Shown: piece after piece, positions 43,013-50,637 of the stretch
Layout of the letters: every line of letters starts with the position of its first letter
How positions within the stretch are numbered: position 1 is the stretch's first letter
Source of the DNA: an uncultured Bacteroidia bacterium
Lineage (GTDB): Bacteria; Bacteroidota; Bacteroidia; Bacteroidales; F082
NCBI GenBank assembly: GCA_902786745.1
Contig: CADADR010000007.1
Span: 16,282 to 80,281 of the forward strand
Reading direction: 5' to 3'
Length of the DNA stretch: 64,000 nucleotides
Translations under genes and position numbers: made by a program
Notes under the pieces: generated by a model
What the model saw: the letters and a program-made list of their open reading frames with translations, nothing else
The model's database searches: none
Told to the model about the DNA's origin: nothing

Positions 43013-43894
43013 TTATACAGTATCCATAAAACTCTTCTGCACCTTATTGAAAATCAACACACCCAAGCCTAGCATTACAATCATGATGATAAAACTATAG
43101 GCCAACCAGCCCCAACCAATAAACTCTCCTGCACCTAAGGCGCCATATTTGAAGGTTTCAATCACAGGAGTCACAGGATTAAGACACATAATGGTTCCCA
43201 AATTCATACCCAAAACCCTTTTTCCTGCCGCCTGGCTCAAAGGATAGACGATAGGCGTAGCATACATCCAAAGCTGTACGATAAATGAAAACAAGATTTG
43301 TAAATCACGGTACTTGGTTGTCAAAGAGGATATGATGATACCGAAACCCAAAGCCAAACCCGCCATCATCACCACAAGCAAGGGGAAAAGCAAGAAATAC
43401 CAGTTCGGACTCGGCGCCAAGCCTATAATGGCATAGTAGATATACACGATGACAAACAGTCCGAATTGTATGCCAAAACGAACCAAATTACTGGTAACAT
43501 TCGAAAGCGGCATGATCAGCCTCGGGAAATAAACCTTGCCAAAAATACCCGCATTTGAAACGAAGGTGTTTGAAGTCTTGGTCAGACAATCAGCAAAATA
43601 CTGCCACATGCAAACACCAGCCAAATAGAACAAGGGCTGCGGCACACCATCGGTGGGAATACCTGCAATGCCACCAAACACGACCATGTACATGATCACC
43701 GTCAAAGCGGGTTGAATGAGCCACCACAAGGGGCCTAATACCGTCTGCTTGTATTGTACTGTTATATCTCGTTTAACAAACAAGGTCAACAAGTCCCTAT
43801 AGTCCCAAATTTCTTTCAGGTTCACCTCAAACAAGCCTGTGCGTGGCTTGATGACAGTGGTCCAGTTTTCGTTTTCCGATACTGTTTGCGCCAT
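43013..43894 (-). CDS. wzm: Polysaccharide ABC exporter permease
   Basis: 293 residues with six membrane segments of the ABC-2 type. RDLLTLFVKRDITVQYKQT and LGPLWWLIQPALTVIMYMVVF near the N-terminus are the amphipathic gate helix and first membrane segment of Wzm/RfbA proteins. Exports the undecaprenyl-linked glycan across the inner membrane. First gene of the AT-rich locus; a long leader precedes it. Confidence 0.93.
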   Translation of the reverse strand: MAQTVSENENWTTVIKPRTGLFEVNLKEIWDYRDLLTLFVKRDITVQYKQTVLGPLWWLIQPALTVIMYMVVFGGIAGIPTDGVPQPLFYLAGVCMWQYFADCLTKTSNTFVSNAGIFGKVYFPRLIMPLSNVTSNLVRFGIQFGLFVIVYIYYAIIGLAPSPNWYFLLFPLLVVMMAGLALGFGIIISSLTTKYRDLQILFSFIVQLWMYATPIVYPLSQAAGKRVLGMNLGTIMCLNPVTPVIETFKYGALGAGEFIGWGWLAYSFIIMIVMLGLGVLIFNKVQKSFMDTV

Positions 43895-44053
43895 TTTGAT
43901 AATGATAAAAGGTTATAGCTTCGCTATTCTGACTCCCATGAGAGAGCCGTAACACTCCGTTTCTCAAAGGTTTAGCATCTACACTAAAGCAAATGCAATA
44001 AGACAAGCACGTTCCACCATAATGTCAAAACCCACTTATCCGCTGCAAAAATA
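43895..44053 (-). promoter_or_regulatory. Probable main promoter and leader of the polysaccharide operon
   Basis: TATTTTTG at 44046-44053 (minus strand) fits TAnnTTTG, with a TTG ~21 bases upstream. A transcript from here has ~150 untranslated bases before wzm, unusual in this window, where most leaders are 2-25 bases. The leader contains short inverted repeats (ATAGCGAAGCTAT near 43910-43930; GACTCCCATGAGAGAGCC region). Antitermination or attenuation control is possible. No UpxY/NusG-like gene is seen in the window. Confidence 0.45.
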
Positions 44054-44093
44054 ATGAATAATAATCAAATAAACCAAGAAAAAAAGGCACAAT

Positions 44094-45215
44094 TTATTTA
44101 GACCTTTTTCCTTTTAAGACAATATTTCCGACAATCTTCCAGAAATAGTTCCAATCGGTGCGGAAAGGATGCTCCAAATAGGCCTCCAGATAGCGACGCT
44201 CGCTCTCCTGGATCTCGTCCAAGGTCTCAGGCATATCCACGTAAAAAGGAGGTAGCAAGCCTGGTTTGGTCTTAATCCTTAGTTCTTGTAATTCTTTGGA
44301 ATATAAGCTGAAATACTGTCTACTTAAAGGGCGCACCCCTACCAGCTTCATCTGCCCTTTCAAGACATTGAGCAGCATGGGCAACTCATCAAGCCAGGTC
44401 TTGCGCAAGAAACGGCCCCAACCTGTCACACGGTAGTCATTGCTAAACTTGCCGCCCTTGTCCAAGTCGTTATTCTCATAGACATAGGTCTGCAAATACT
44501 CGGAATAGGCATACATGGTGCGGAACTTGAACACGTTGAAGAGTTTGCCGTCCTTGCCTACCCTGCGCAGCTTCACCAAGGGACCATAGGTATGCGGCTC
44601 ACTATGGGGCTCACGCTTCTTCTGCCCGATGACGCAATAGCGGTCGTGGATGTACTGCTCGCTCACCACCTCAAAGCCGCAATAATATAGTCTGCCCAAA
44701 ATCTCAGGCCTTGGGAACACCTTTCTCTCTTTCTTGTTACAGAAATAGTAGAAACGACGTGTCAAAACCAGCTTGGGACACACCCTATGCCACAGGAAGT
44801 CAAAGAAATAGACAATATGCGCTATGAGCCTGGGGTATTTGCTGAAGATCTGTGCGCGACGCTTCTGAGAGGTGTCGAAGGCACAGACGAGAAAACCGTC
44901 TTGTTTCAGCTTGGCGTTGGCCTTACGGAGGTAACGATTCACGTAACGGATGGTGTTGAGATGGTCCGCGGCCAGCAAGACCTCGGCCTCGCCGTCGGGC
45001 ACCGCCCACGACTTCTCAGCATAGTCGTTGAGCCAAGCCGAGCGTTCAGGGCTGCGGGGCGTCTCGGCCACCGCGATCAGCTCGCGCAGCTGCTCAGGGG
45101 CATGGTCAAACTCAAAACGCGGTGCGTGCTGCGGCTCTGACACGGCAAGGTATTCCATCACCTCGTCGTAGTTGTCGCGACTCGCCCATGTGTTGTAGTA
45201 TGACTTAAAGCCCAT
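44094..45215 (-). CDS. Sugar transferase domain fused to methyltransferase-like N-terminus
   Basis: 373 residues. Residues ~215-373 match the bacterial sugar transferase domain (WcaJ/PglC type): RRVGKDGKLFNVFKFRTM, RVTGWGRFLRKTWLDELPMLLNVLKG, VGVRPLS. The membrane-anchoring start of that domain is missing. Residues ~1-205 look like the tail half of a SAM-methyltransferase fold (YLRKANAKLKQDGFLVCAFD, ILGRLYYCGFEVVSEQYIHDRYCVI) without a clear SAM-binding glycine loop. Normally such transferases put the first sugar-phosphate on undecaprenyl phosphate. GC-richer than the genes downstream. Confidence 0.75.
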   Translation of the reverse strand: MGFKSYYNTWASRDNYDEVMEYLAVSEPQHAPRFEFDHAPEQLRELIAVAETPRSPERSAWLNDYAEKSWAVPDGEAEVLLAADHLNTIRYVNRYLRKANAKLKQDGFLVCAFDTSQKRRAQIFSKYPRLIAHIVYFFDFLWHRVCPKLVLTRRFYYFCNKKERKVFPRPEILGRLYYCGFEVVSEQYIHDRYCVIGQKKREPHSEPHTYGPLVKLRRVGKDGKLFNVFKFRTMYAYSEYLQTYVYENNDLDKGGKFSNDYRVTGWGRFLRKTWLDELPMLLNVLKGQMKLVGVRPLSRQYFSLYSKELQELRIKTKPGLLPPFYVDMPETLDEIQESERRYLEAYLEHPFRTDWNYFWKIVGNIVLKGKRSK

Positions 45216-45227
45216 AGTATCTGTTTG

Positions 45228-46358
45228 TTATTTCTTCAAAAAGTCACAAACGACCTGACAAATCAGGTCTTGGTCCTTCTCATTCAGATAAGGATGAATG
45301 GGCAAGGAAATGACCGTATCGGCCAGCTGGTCGGAGACCGGGCAACGGTTGTCGTCGAGGTTCAGATAGCTGAATGCCGTCTGCCTGTGCATCGGGATGG
45401 GATAATAGATGGCGGTGGGGATATCCAAAGCCTTTAAGGCAGCCTGCAAACCCGCCCTTTGCTCCTTGTCCTTCAGTTGGAGCGTGTACTGCGCCCAACT
45501 GGAATAGAAGCCTTCGGGAACGACGGGTGTCTTCACCACACCTTTTAATTTCTCGGTATAACGCGCTGCCACATTGTTGACGTCGACCAACTCATAGTCT
45601 TTGAAGGCCTTCAGCTTCACAATCAAGATGGCAGCCTGTATGCTGTCCAAACGGGAGTTCATGCCGATACGCACGTTGTCGTAACGGTCGCTGCCCTTGC
45701 CATGGATGTGGTAAGATTCCATCAGCGCCGCCCATTCGTCGTTGTCGGTAAACACCGCGCCACCGTCGCCGTAGCAGCCCACGGGCTTGGCGGGGAAGAA
45801 CGAGGTGGTGGAGATATCGCCGAAGGTACAGGCTTTCTTGTCGCCGATACGACCACCAAAGCCTTGAGCGCCGTCTTCCAGGACATAGAGGTGGTATTTG
45901 TCGGCCACCTTACGGACGGCCTTGAAGTCGGCCGGCAGACCGAAGAGGTCGACAGCGATGACCACGCGAGGCGTGAGCTTGCCGGCTTTCAGGGTCTGCT
46001 CGATCTTGCGCTCGAGGTCGGCCACGTCGATGTTGAAGGTGTCCTTGTCGACGTCGACGAAGACGGGCGTGGCGCCCTGCATGGCGATGACCTCGGCCGA
46101 GGCGAAGAAGGTAAAGCTGGGCACGAAGACGGCGTCGCCGGGCTTCACGTCCCAAGCCTTCAAGGCCAGCAGAAGGGCATCGGTGCCGCTGTTACAGGCG
46201 ATGCAGTGCTTCGTGCCGACATAGTCGGCGAAGGCTATCTCCATCTCCTTGATTTTAGGGCCCATGACGTAGGCCGACGAGGCTACCACGTCGAGGATGG
46301 CCTTGTCCATTTCGTCCTTGAGGACGTTATATTGTGTCTTTAAATCTCTGAATTGCAT
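45228..46358 (-). CDS. UDP-3-keto-sugar aminotransferase (WbpE/PorR-like)
   Basis: 376 residues. DegT-family PLP enzyme: QFRDLKTQYNVLKDEMDKAI at the start, CNSGTDALLLAL, VLEDGAQGFGG, and STTSFFPAKPVGCYGDGGAV with the PLP lysine. This is the WbpE/WlbC branch that aminates UDP-3-keto-GlcNAcA; the Porphyromonas homologue is PorR, needed for A-LPS. The WbpD-like acetyltransferase is directly upstream, so the two last steps to UDP-GlcNAc3NAcA are together. The first two enzymes (WbpA, WbpB) are not in the window. Confidence 0.87.
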   Translation of the reverse strand: MQFRDLKTQYNVLKDEMDKAILDVVASSAYVMGPKIKEMEIAFADYVGTKHCIACNSGTDALLLALKAWDVKPGDAVFVPSFTFFASAEVIAMQGATPVFVDVDKDTFNIDVADLERKIEQTLKAGKLTPRVVIAVDLFGLPADFKAVRKVADKYHLYVLEDGAQGFGGRIGDKKACTFGDISTTSFFPAKPVGCYGDGGAVFTDNDEWAALMESYHIHGKGSDRYDNVRIGMNSRLDSIQAAILIVKLKAFKDYELVDVNNVAARYTEKLKGVVKTPVVPEGFYSSWAQYTLQLKDKEQRAGLQAALKALDIPTAIYYPIPMHRQTAFSYLNLDDNRCPVSDQLADTVISLPIHPYLNEKDQDLICQVVCDFLKK

Positions 46359-46362
46359 GTTA

Positions 46363-46421
46363 GTTTAGAGTTTAGGGTTTAGAGTTTAGAGTCAGTTGAA
46401 AGTTTAGAGTTTAGAGTTGAG
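46363..46421. repeat. GTTTAGA heptad spacer repeat, second site
   Basis: Several tandem GTTTAGA/AGAGTTT units. The stretch 46377-46404 is identical to 6700-6727. It overlaps the last codons of wbpD, which end in QLNSKL, encoded by the repeat. Confidence 0.8.
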
Positions 46422-46964
46422 TTGTCCATCTTTTTCCTCGTATTGCCGGCCGCATTCGCAATGCAATGTGGGGCCAAGGCGTTTGCCGCATTCGCAGACC
46501 CAACCGATCTGGCGGGCGGGCACGCCGGCCATCAGGGCGTAGGGCTTCACGTCTTTGGTCACCACGGCGCCGGCGGCGATGAGGGCGCATCGGCCCACGG
46601 TATGGCCACAGACCACGGTGGAGTTGGCACCCAAGGAGGCACCTTCGCAGATCTTCGTTTTGGCGTAGACACCGTGCACGGGGAAGTGGGCACGTGGTGT
46701 GGTCACGTTGGTGAACACACAGCTCGGGCCACAGAACACGTTGTCCTCAATCTCGACGCCTTCGTAGATGGAGACGTTGTTTTGTACGCGGACGCCGTTG
46801 CCGATCTTGACGTTGCAGCCCACGTTCACGTTCTGTCCGAAGGAGCAATTCTCGCCGATGACGGCACCCTTTTGGATGTGGCAGAAATGCCAGATCTTGG
46901 TTCCTTTGCCGATGGTCACGTCGTCGTCGACGTAGCTGCTTTCGTGTATGTAGAAATCACTCAT
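46404..46964 (-). CDS. wbpD: UDP-2-acetamido-3-amino-glucuronate N-acetyltransferase (WbpD-like)
   Basis: 186 residues. Left-handed beta-helix repeats (IGKGTKIWHFCHIQKGAVIG, VQNNVSIYEGVEIEDNVFCGPS, TVVCGHTVGRCALIAAGAVVTKDV) and the WbpD/WlbB ending AGVPARQIGWVCECGKRL, a Cys motif specific to this branch. Acetylates the 3-amino group made by the WbpE-like partner. The last few residues are encoded by the flanking heptad repeat, so the original C-terminus may have differed slightly. Confidence 0.9.
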   Translation of the reverse strand: MSDFYIHESSYVDDDVTIGKGTKIWHFCHIQKGAVIGENCSFGQNVNVGCNVKIGNGVRVQNNVSIYEGVEIEDNVFCGPSCVFTNVTTPRAHFPVHGVYAKTKICEGASLGANSTVVCGHTVGRCALIAAGAVVTKDVKPYALMAGVPARQIGWVCECGKRLGPTLHCECGRQYEEKDGQLNSKL

Positions 46965-46982
46965 AATAATTCTTTTATAGTC

Positions 46983-47006
46983 GGCCCTTCGACAGGCTCA
47001 GGGACC
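46983..47006. repeat. CCCTTCGACAGGCTCAGGGA spacer element
   Basis: Inverted-repeat element in the spacer between wbpD and the LutA-like gene (GGCCCTTCGACAGG...TCAGGGACC). It is the same family as the in-frame insertion in aroA at 48241-48271. Sequences of this type are scattered through many bacterial genomes. Confidence 0.75.
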
Positions 47007-47012
47007 TTAACT

Positions 47013-47735
47013 TTATTCCCAGCCGGAGGCCAGCACGTCGGCGATATGGATCACCTTGATGGGCAAGCCTTCCTTCTCGATATAGGCTTTCTGGAGCATG
47101 AGGCAGGTCATGTCGGTCGACACGATGTACTCCGCACCTGTATTCATTGCGTTCTTCACCTTATGGCTCGCCATACCCATGGCCAGCGTTTCGTGGTTGA
47201 CCTCCAACGAGAAGTCGGCGCCGCAGCACAGGTCGGGCTGTTTCATCTCCACTAGCTCGAGGCCTCTCACCTTGGAAAGTAGCTGACGTGCTTCCTTGCC
47301 CAAGCCCAGGCCGCGCAGAGCGCTGCAACTGTCGTGGAAGGTCACCTTATAGGGGAACTCTGCGCCGAAGTCATCGAAATGCACCTTGTTGACCAAGAAG
47401 TCGGTCAGCTCATAGACATTGGCCACCATCCTCTTGAAGTTCAAGTGGTTGGCCGTGTTGAAGAAGAGTTCGGGATAGCGTTTCTTGATGTAGTGCACAC
47501 AGGCCGCCGAGGGAGCCACCACGGGGCCGTTGTAGGAGAAGTCGTTGAGGAACTTGTCGCCCAGTTCTTTAGCCTCTTCGAGGAGGCCTGCGTTATAGGC
47601 GAAGCGACCGCAGCAGGTCTGCTCCGAGTTGTACTCCACCTCAACGCCCGCGCGCTCCAACACCTTCATGGTATGGAAGGCCACGGAAGGGAAAAACTGG
47701 TCGATGATGCAAGGTACAAACAGCTCAACTTTCAT
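47013..47735 (-). CDS. LutA-like Fe-S oxidoreductase (two CCG domains)
   Basis: 240 residues, the usual LutA/YkgE length. Two cysteine-rich CCG modules: EQTCCGRFAYNAG and HDSC...PDLCCGADF. In Bacillus LutA works with LutB and LutC in lactate oxidation. No lutB or lutC is next to it here; the neighbours are wbpD and aroA on the same strand, so it stands alone with its own promoter. The role is inferred from family only. Confidence 0.85.
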   Translation of the reverse strand: MKVELFVPCIIDQFFPSVAFHTMKVLERAGVEVEYNSEQTCCGRFAYNAGLLEEAKELGDKFLNDFSYNGPVVAPSAACVHYIKKRYPELFFNTANHLNFKRMVANVYELTDFLVNKVHFDDFGAEFPYKVTFHDSCSALRGLGLGKEARQLLSKVRGLELVEMKQPDLCCGADFSLEVNHETLAMGMASHKVKNAMNTGAEYIVSTDMTCLMLQKAYIEKEGLPIKVIHIADVLASGWE

Positions 47736-47758
47736 GATATAGTGCGCAAAATTCCGTG

Positions 47759-47766
47759 CAAAGGTA
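47759..47766 (-). promoter_or_regulatory. Promoter -7 box of the LutA-like gene
   Basis: TACCTTTG on the minus strand (TAnnTTTG), ~24 bases before the ATG at 47735. Confidence 0.55.
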
Positions 47767-47805
47767 CGGATTTTCTTTTATTCCTAATAAAAAAAGCGGT
47801 TTTTA

Positions 47806-49026
47806 TCAGAAAATGGGCAAAAATGAGGCGTCTTTCCAAAAATTTGGATAGGATTTCTCCACCACTTCGGGATGGTCGAAGGTGGCGGGGCCGAACAGCA
47901 TAGAAAGCGGTGCCAAGGCCATCGCGATGCGGTGGTCGTTGTGGGCGCAGAATTGCAAGGGCTGTTGGTCCAGCTTCGACAGTTCGGTTTGCATCGCCTC
48001 TACCCTATCGGACTCTTTCAGGGTGAGGTTTTCGAGGCCAGTGAAATGCGCCTCCATGTGCAGTCCTGCGCAGGTGGCCGCCATCGTGGGATACAGGTCA
48101 GGATGTTGGGAGAAATCAAAATGCAGGGGATGCTTTTCGAAAGGGATCTTTCGCAGGACGAGGTCCTCGCCTTCAGCAAAGATGCCGACGCCGAGCTGGG
48201 CCATCCATTCAGCGATGATGGCGTCGCCTTGTAAACAGGCGGTCCCTGAGCCCTGAGCTTGTCGAAGGGCCGAAGGGCCGCCCAGCCCCTTTAACCTTAT
48301 CTCGCACTCTTCACTAAATGCCGCCATCTCGTACCAATAGGAGGCCGCGGTCCAGTCAGGTTCAATGGCAAAGGGCTTTGACTGATAAGGCTTTGGCTTC
48401 ACGACGACCCTCCTACCCTGTCGCTCAGCCTGTGCCGAAAAATGGCACATCATACCGAGGGTCATATCGAGGTAAGGCAGGGAGCTGAGATCGCCGATGA
48501 GATCTAATTCAAGGCCATTGGGAAATATGGGTGCGGCCATGACCAGGGACGAGGCGAACTGGCTGCTTTGGGTCATATCGAGGGTGACCTTGCCGCCAGC
48601 GAGAGGCTTCCCAATGATCCGCAGGGGTAGGAAACCCTCTTGTTCGACATATTGGATGTCGGCATCCAAGGCTCTCAAAGCCTCCACGAGGGGTGCCATG
48701 GGACGTTGGCGCATGCGTTGCGTCCCGGTGAGGAGCCAATCGCCTTCGTGGCAGGCCAGGTAGGTCGTCAAGAAACGCGCCGCCGTGCCACAGTCGGCAA
48801 TATCAATGGTTTGTTGTTTGCCTTTTATGTCATTCCTGCATGGGTTTGTGCGTTGGCGGGAATCTATAAAAGGCAAACAACTCAACGCTTTTTTTATAGC
48901 CAATGTATCCTTTGAATCCGAAAGGTTCTGGAAAACTGGCTCAAACCCTCCATACGCAGCTATCATCAAGGCGCGGTTGCTCTCGCTCTTGCTGGCGGGC
49001 AGGGTGATATCGCACTGGAGGTTCAT
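47806..49026 (-). CDS. aroA: 3-phosphoshikimate 1-carboxyvinyltransferase
   Basis: 406 residues from ATG 49026, which overlaps aroB's stop by 4 bases. EPSP synthase signatures: LPASKSESNRALMIAAY at the N-terminus, DCGTAARFLTTYLA, and LKESDRVEAMQTELSKL. It condenses shikimate-3-phosphate with phosphoenolpyruvate. Odd: residues GPSALRQAQGSGT just before the conserved QGD motif are encoded by a palindromic repeat (48241-48271) that relatives lack (E. coli has GRNSMQGD here). The frame is kept, so the enzyme probably still works. Confidence 0.93.
   Translation of the reverse strand: MNLQCDITLPASKSESNRALMIAAYGGFEPVFQNLSDSKDTLAIKKALSCLPFIDSRQRTNPCRNDIKGKQQTIDIADCGTAARFLTTYLACHEGDWLLTGTQRMRQRPMAPLVEALRALDADIQYVEQEGFLPLRIIGKPLAGGKVTLDMTQSSQFASSLVMAAPIFPNGLELDLIGDLSSLPYLDMTLGMMCHFSAQAERQGRRVVVKPKPYQSKPFAIEPDWTAASYWYEMAAFSEECEIRLKGLGGPSALRQAQGSGTACLQGDAIIAEWMAQLGVGIFAEGEDLVLRKIPFEKHPLHFDFSQHPDLYPTMAATCAGLHMEAHFTGLENLTLKESDRVEAMQTELSKLDQQPLQFCAHNDHRIAMALAPLSMLFGPATFDHPEVVEKSYPNFWKDASFLPIF
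48241..48271. repeat. Palindromic element inserted in frame inside aroA
   Basis: GGTCCCTGAGC...TGTCGAAGGGCC, the reverse orientation of the element at 46983-47006, with 8 extra bases (CCTGAGCT, a partial internal duplication). It is followed by a further CGAAGGGCC. It adds about 13 codons to aroA without breaking the frame. Confidence 0.85.
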
Positions 49027-50027
49027 CGCTTCCACACCTTATTAATAATAATATCCTCTAAGGACAAACGCACCGTCTCCATGGGCACCTCGACATTCAG
49101 GACGGGCTTCCCAACCGCCTCAAGCAAAACGAATTGCGGTTTTTCGCCACGGTTCTTCTTGTCGTGGGCGAGATAGGAAAGGATGGGCTCCACGTCGGTT
49201 TTATCCAAATCCATTACGGCTTCCGCAAGCAACATGGGGAGTTGTTTTTCATAGTCTTTGAGGACCTTCTCGTTGAGGCCGCATTGCTTCACGGAGAGCC
49301 ATAGCGCGGCATGCATCCCAAGGGCGACGGCTTCGCCATGCAACAAGGGTGCATCCTTCGTCAGACAGTGGCTTTCGATGGCATGGCCAAGGGTGTGGCC
49401 GAAGTTCAGCACCTTGCGAAGGCCTTTTTCATAAGGGTCTTTCGCCACAATCTCACGTTTGATCTCGCCACAATGCGCAATGTATTGCTGATAGTTCTCT
49501 AAATTGATTTCCAGCAACTTAGAATCTGAAATAAAACCATATTTCAGCATCTCTGCCATACCAGAACGGATCTCCCTTTCCGGAAGGGTCGTCAAAAAAA
49601 CAGGGTCTATCAGCACGTCTTCAGCCTCGGCGAAAGTACCGATTTGGTTTTTGGCACCGCCGAAATCGATGCCTGTCTTCCCGCCTATCGCCGCATCCAC
49701 CATGGCGAGGAGTGTGGTCGGCACATTGACGAAGCGGATGCCGCGTTTGTAGGTGGAGGCTGCAAAGCCGCCCAAGTCGGTAATGGTGCCACCGCCGAGA
49801 TTGATTAACAAGGCATTACGGTCGGCATGATGCTTCATCAGGGTTTTCCAGATGCGTTGGACGGTTTGCAGGTTTTTGTGTTGTTCGCCTGGCTTGATGA
49901 CGATGTCAATGGACGATTTGCAATGCAGCCAATGGGCCACCTCGGGAAGCCAAAACGGGGCGATGTTTTCATCGGTGAGGATGAAGACTTGGGAGGCTTT
50001 AGAAAGCATATCCATCACTTTTCTCAT
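49023..50027 (-). CDS. aroB: 3-dehydroquinate synthase
   Basis: 334 residues. GGGTITDLGGFAASTYKRGI for NAD binding, PTTLLAMVDAAIGGKTGID, GMAEMLKYGFI and NFGHTLGHAIE (zinc ligands) are all present. Second enzyme of the shikimate pathway. Overlaps tsaE and aroA by 4 bases at each end (ATGA), so tsaE-aroB-aroA is one operon. Confidence 0.95.
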   Translation of the reverse strand: MRKVMDMLSKASQVFILTDENIAPFWLPEVAHWLHCKSSIDIVIKPGEQHKNLQTVQRIWKTLMKHHADRNALLINLGGGTITDLGGFAASTYKRGIRFVNVPTTLLAMVDAAIGGKTGIDFGGAKNQIGTFAEAEDVLIDPVFLTTLPEREIRSGMAEMLKYGFISDSKLLEINLENYQQYIAHCGEIKREIVAKDPYEKGLRKVLNFGHTLGHAIESHCLTKDAPLLHGEAVALGMHAALWLSVKQCGLNEKVLKDYEKQLPMLLAEAVMDLDKTDVEPILSYLAHDKKNRGEKPQFVLLEAVGKPVLNVEVPMETVRLSLEDIIINKVWKR

Positions 50028-50461
50028 TCTTCAACCACTTGACAAAGAATCACCCGTTCATCATCCGTTTCACCGTGTTGTATATCCACACGGATGTACC
50101 TTTCGGGCAACAGCGGCTCGATCATCTCGGGCCACTCGATGAGGCAGAGGTTGCCGCTATCGAAATAGTTATCGTAGCCTATGTCGTAAGCCTCTTCCAA
50201 CTTCTTAATGCGGTAAAAATCAAAATGATATACCGACTCACCTTCTTCGGTGACATACTCATTCACGATGGCGAAAGTCGGGCTGTTCACCTCATCGGTG
50301 ACACCCATTCTATGGCAGAGGTTCTTGATTAAAGTGGTCTTGCCTGCCCCCATTGAGCCGTAGAACGCGATGATGTCGGCCTCGCCTCGCATGGAAATCA
50401 AGTAATCGGAGACCTCTGAGAGTTGCTCCACGCCAGTAATATGGAATTCTTTGGAATTCAT
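50024..50461 (-). CDS. tsaE: tRNA threonylcarbamoyladenosine biosynthesis ATPase TsaE
   Basis: 145 residues. P-loop FYGSMGAGKTTLIKNLC near residue 38, SPTFAIVNEY and HFDFYRI are typical of TsaE (YjeE). Works with TsaB and TsaD in t6A37 modification of tRNA. First gene of the tsaE-aroB-aroA operon, with a promoter ~20 bases upstream. Confidence 0.93.
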   Translation of the reverse strand: MNSKEFHITGVEQLSEVSDYLISMRGEADIIAFYGSMGAGKTTLIKNLCHRMGVTDEVNSPTFAIVNEYVTEEGESVYHFDFYRIKKLEEAYDIGYDNYFDSGNLCLIEWPEMIEPLLPERYIRVDIQHGETDDERVILCQVVEE

Positions 50462-50480
50462 TTCATTGGTATTTGCGCTG

Positions 50481-50488
50481 CAAAGATA
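50481..50488 (-). promoter_or_regulatory. Promoter -7 box of tsaE
   Basis: TATCTTTG on the minus strand, ~20 bases before the tsaE ATG at 50461. Palindromic element A begins 18 bases further upstream, so it overlaps the -33 region. Confidence 0.55.
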
Positions 50489-50505
50489 ATAATTTTGGCA
50501 ATTAT

Positions 50506-50637
50506 TGAGATTCCCTGCGGGAATGGCAAACGGATTGTTTTGTAAACCGCGGCGGCTCGTGAAGTCTACGCATAGTAAGCACTTCCTGCCGCCGCCATAT
50601 TTACATGACTAACACTCCATTCCCGAAGGGAATCTCA
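50506..50637. repeat. Three-hairpin GATTCCC/GGCGGC element, copy A
   Basis: Outer arms TGAGATTCCCTGCGGGAATG and ATTCCCGAAGGGAATCTCA, each a small hairpin and complementary to each other. The inner hairpin is GCGGCGGC...GCCGCCGC with nested TAC-N5-GTA. It lies between tsaE and the GIY-YIG gene; its last three bases are the stop codon of the GIY-YIG gene. Confidence 0.9.

Noticed and set aside
45702..47255. Plus-strand open frames opposite wbpE, wbpD and the LutA-like gene
   Set aside because: Antisense shadows of well-supported genes; Gly/Val/His-rich with no motifs.
47736..47805. Intrinsic terminator after aroA
   Set aside because: The A-rich/T-rich run around a CCGC core gives only a weak stem; not enough to call a terminator.
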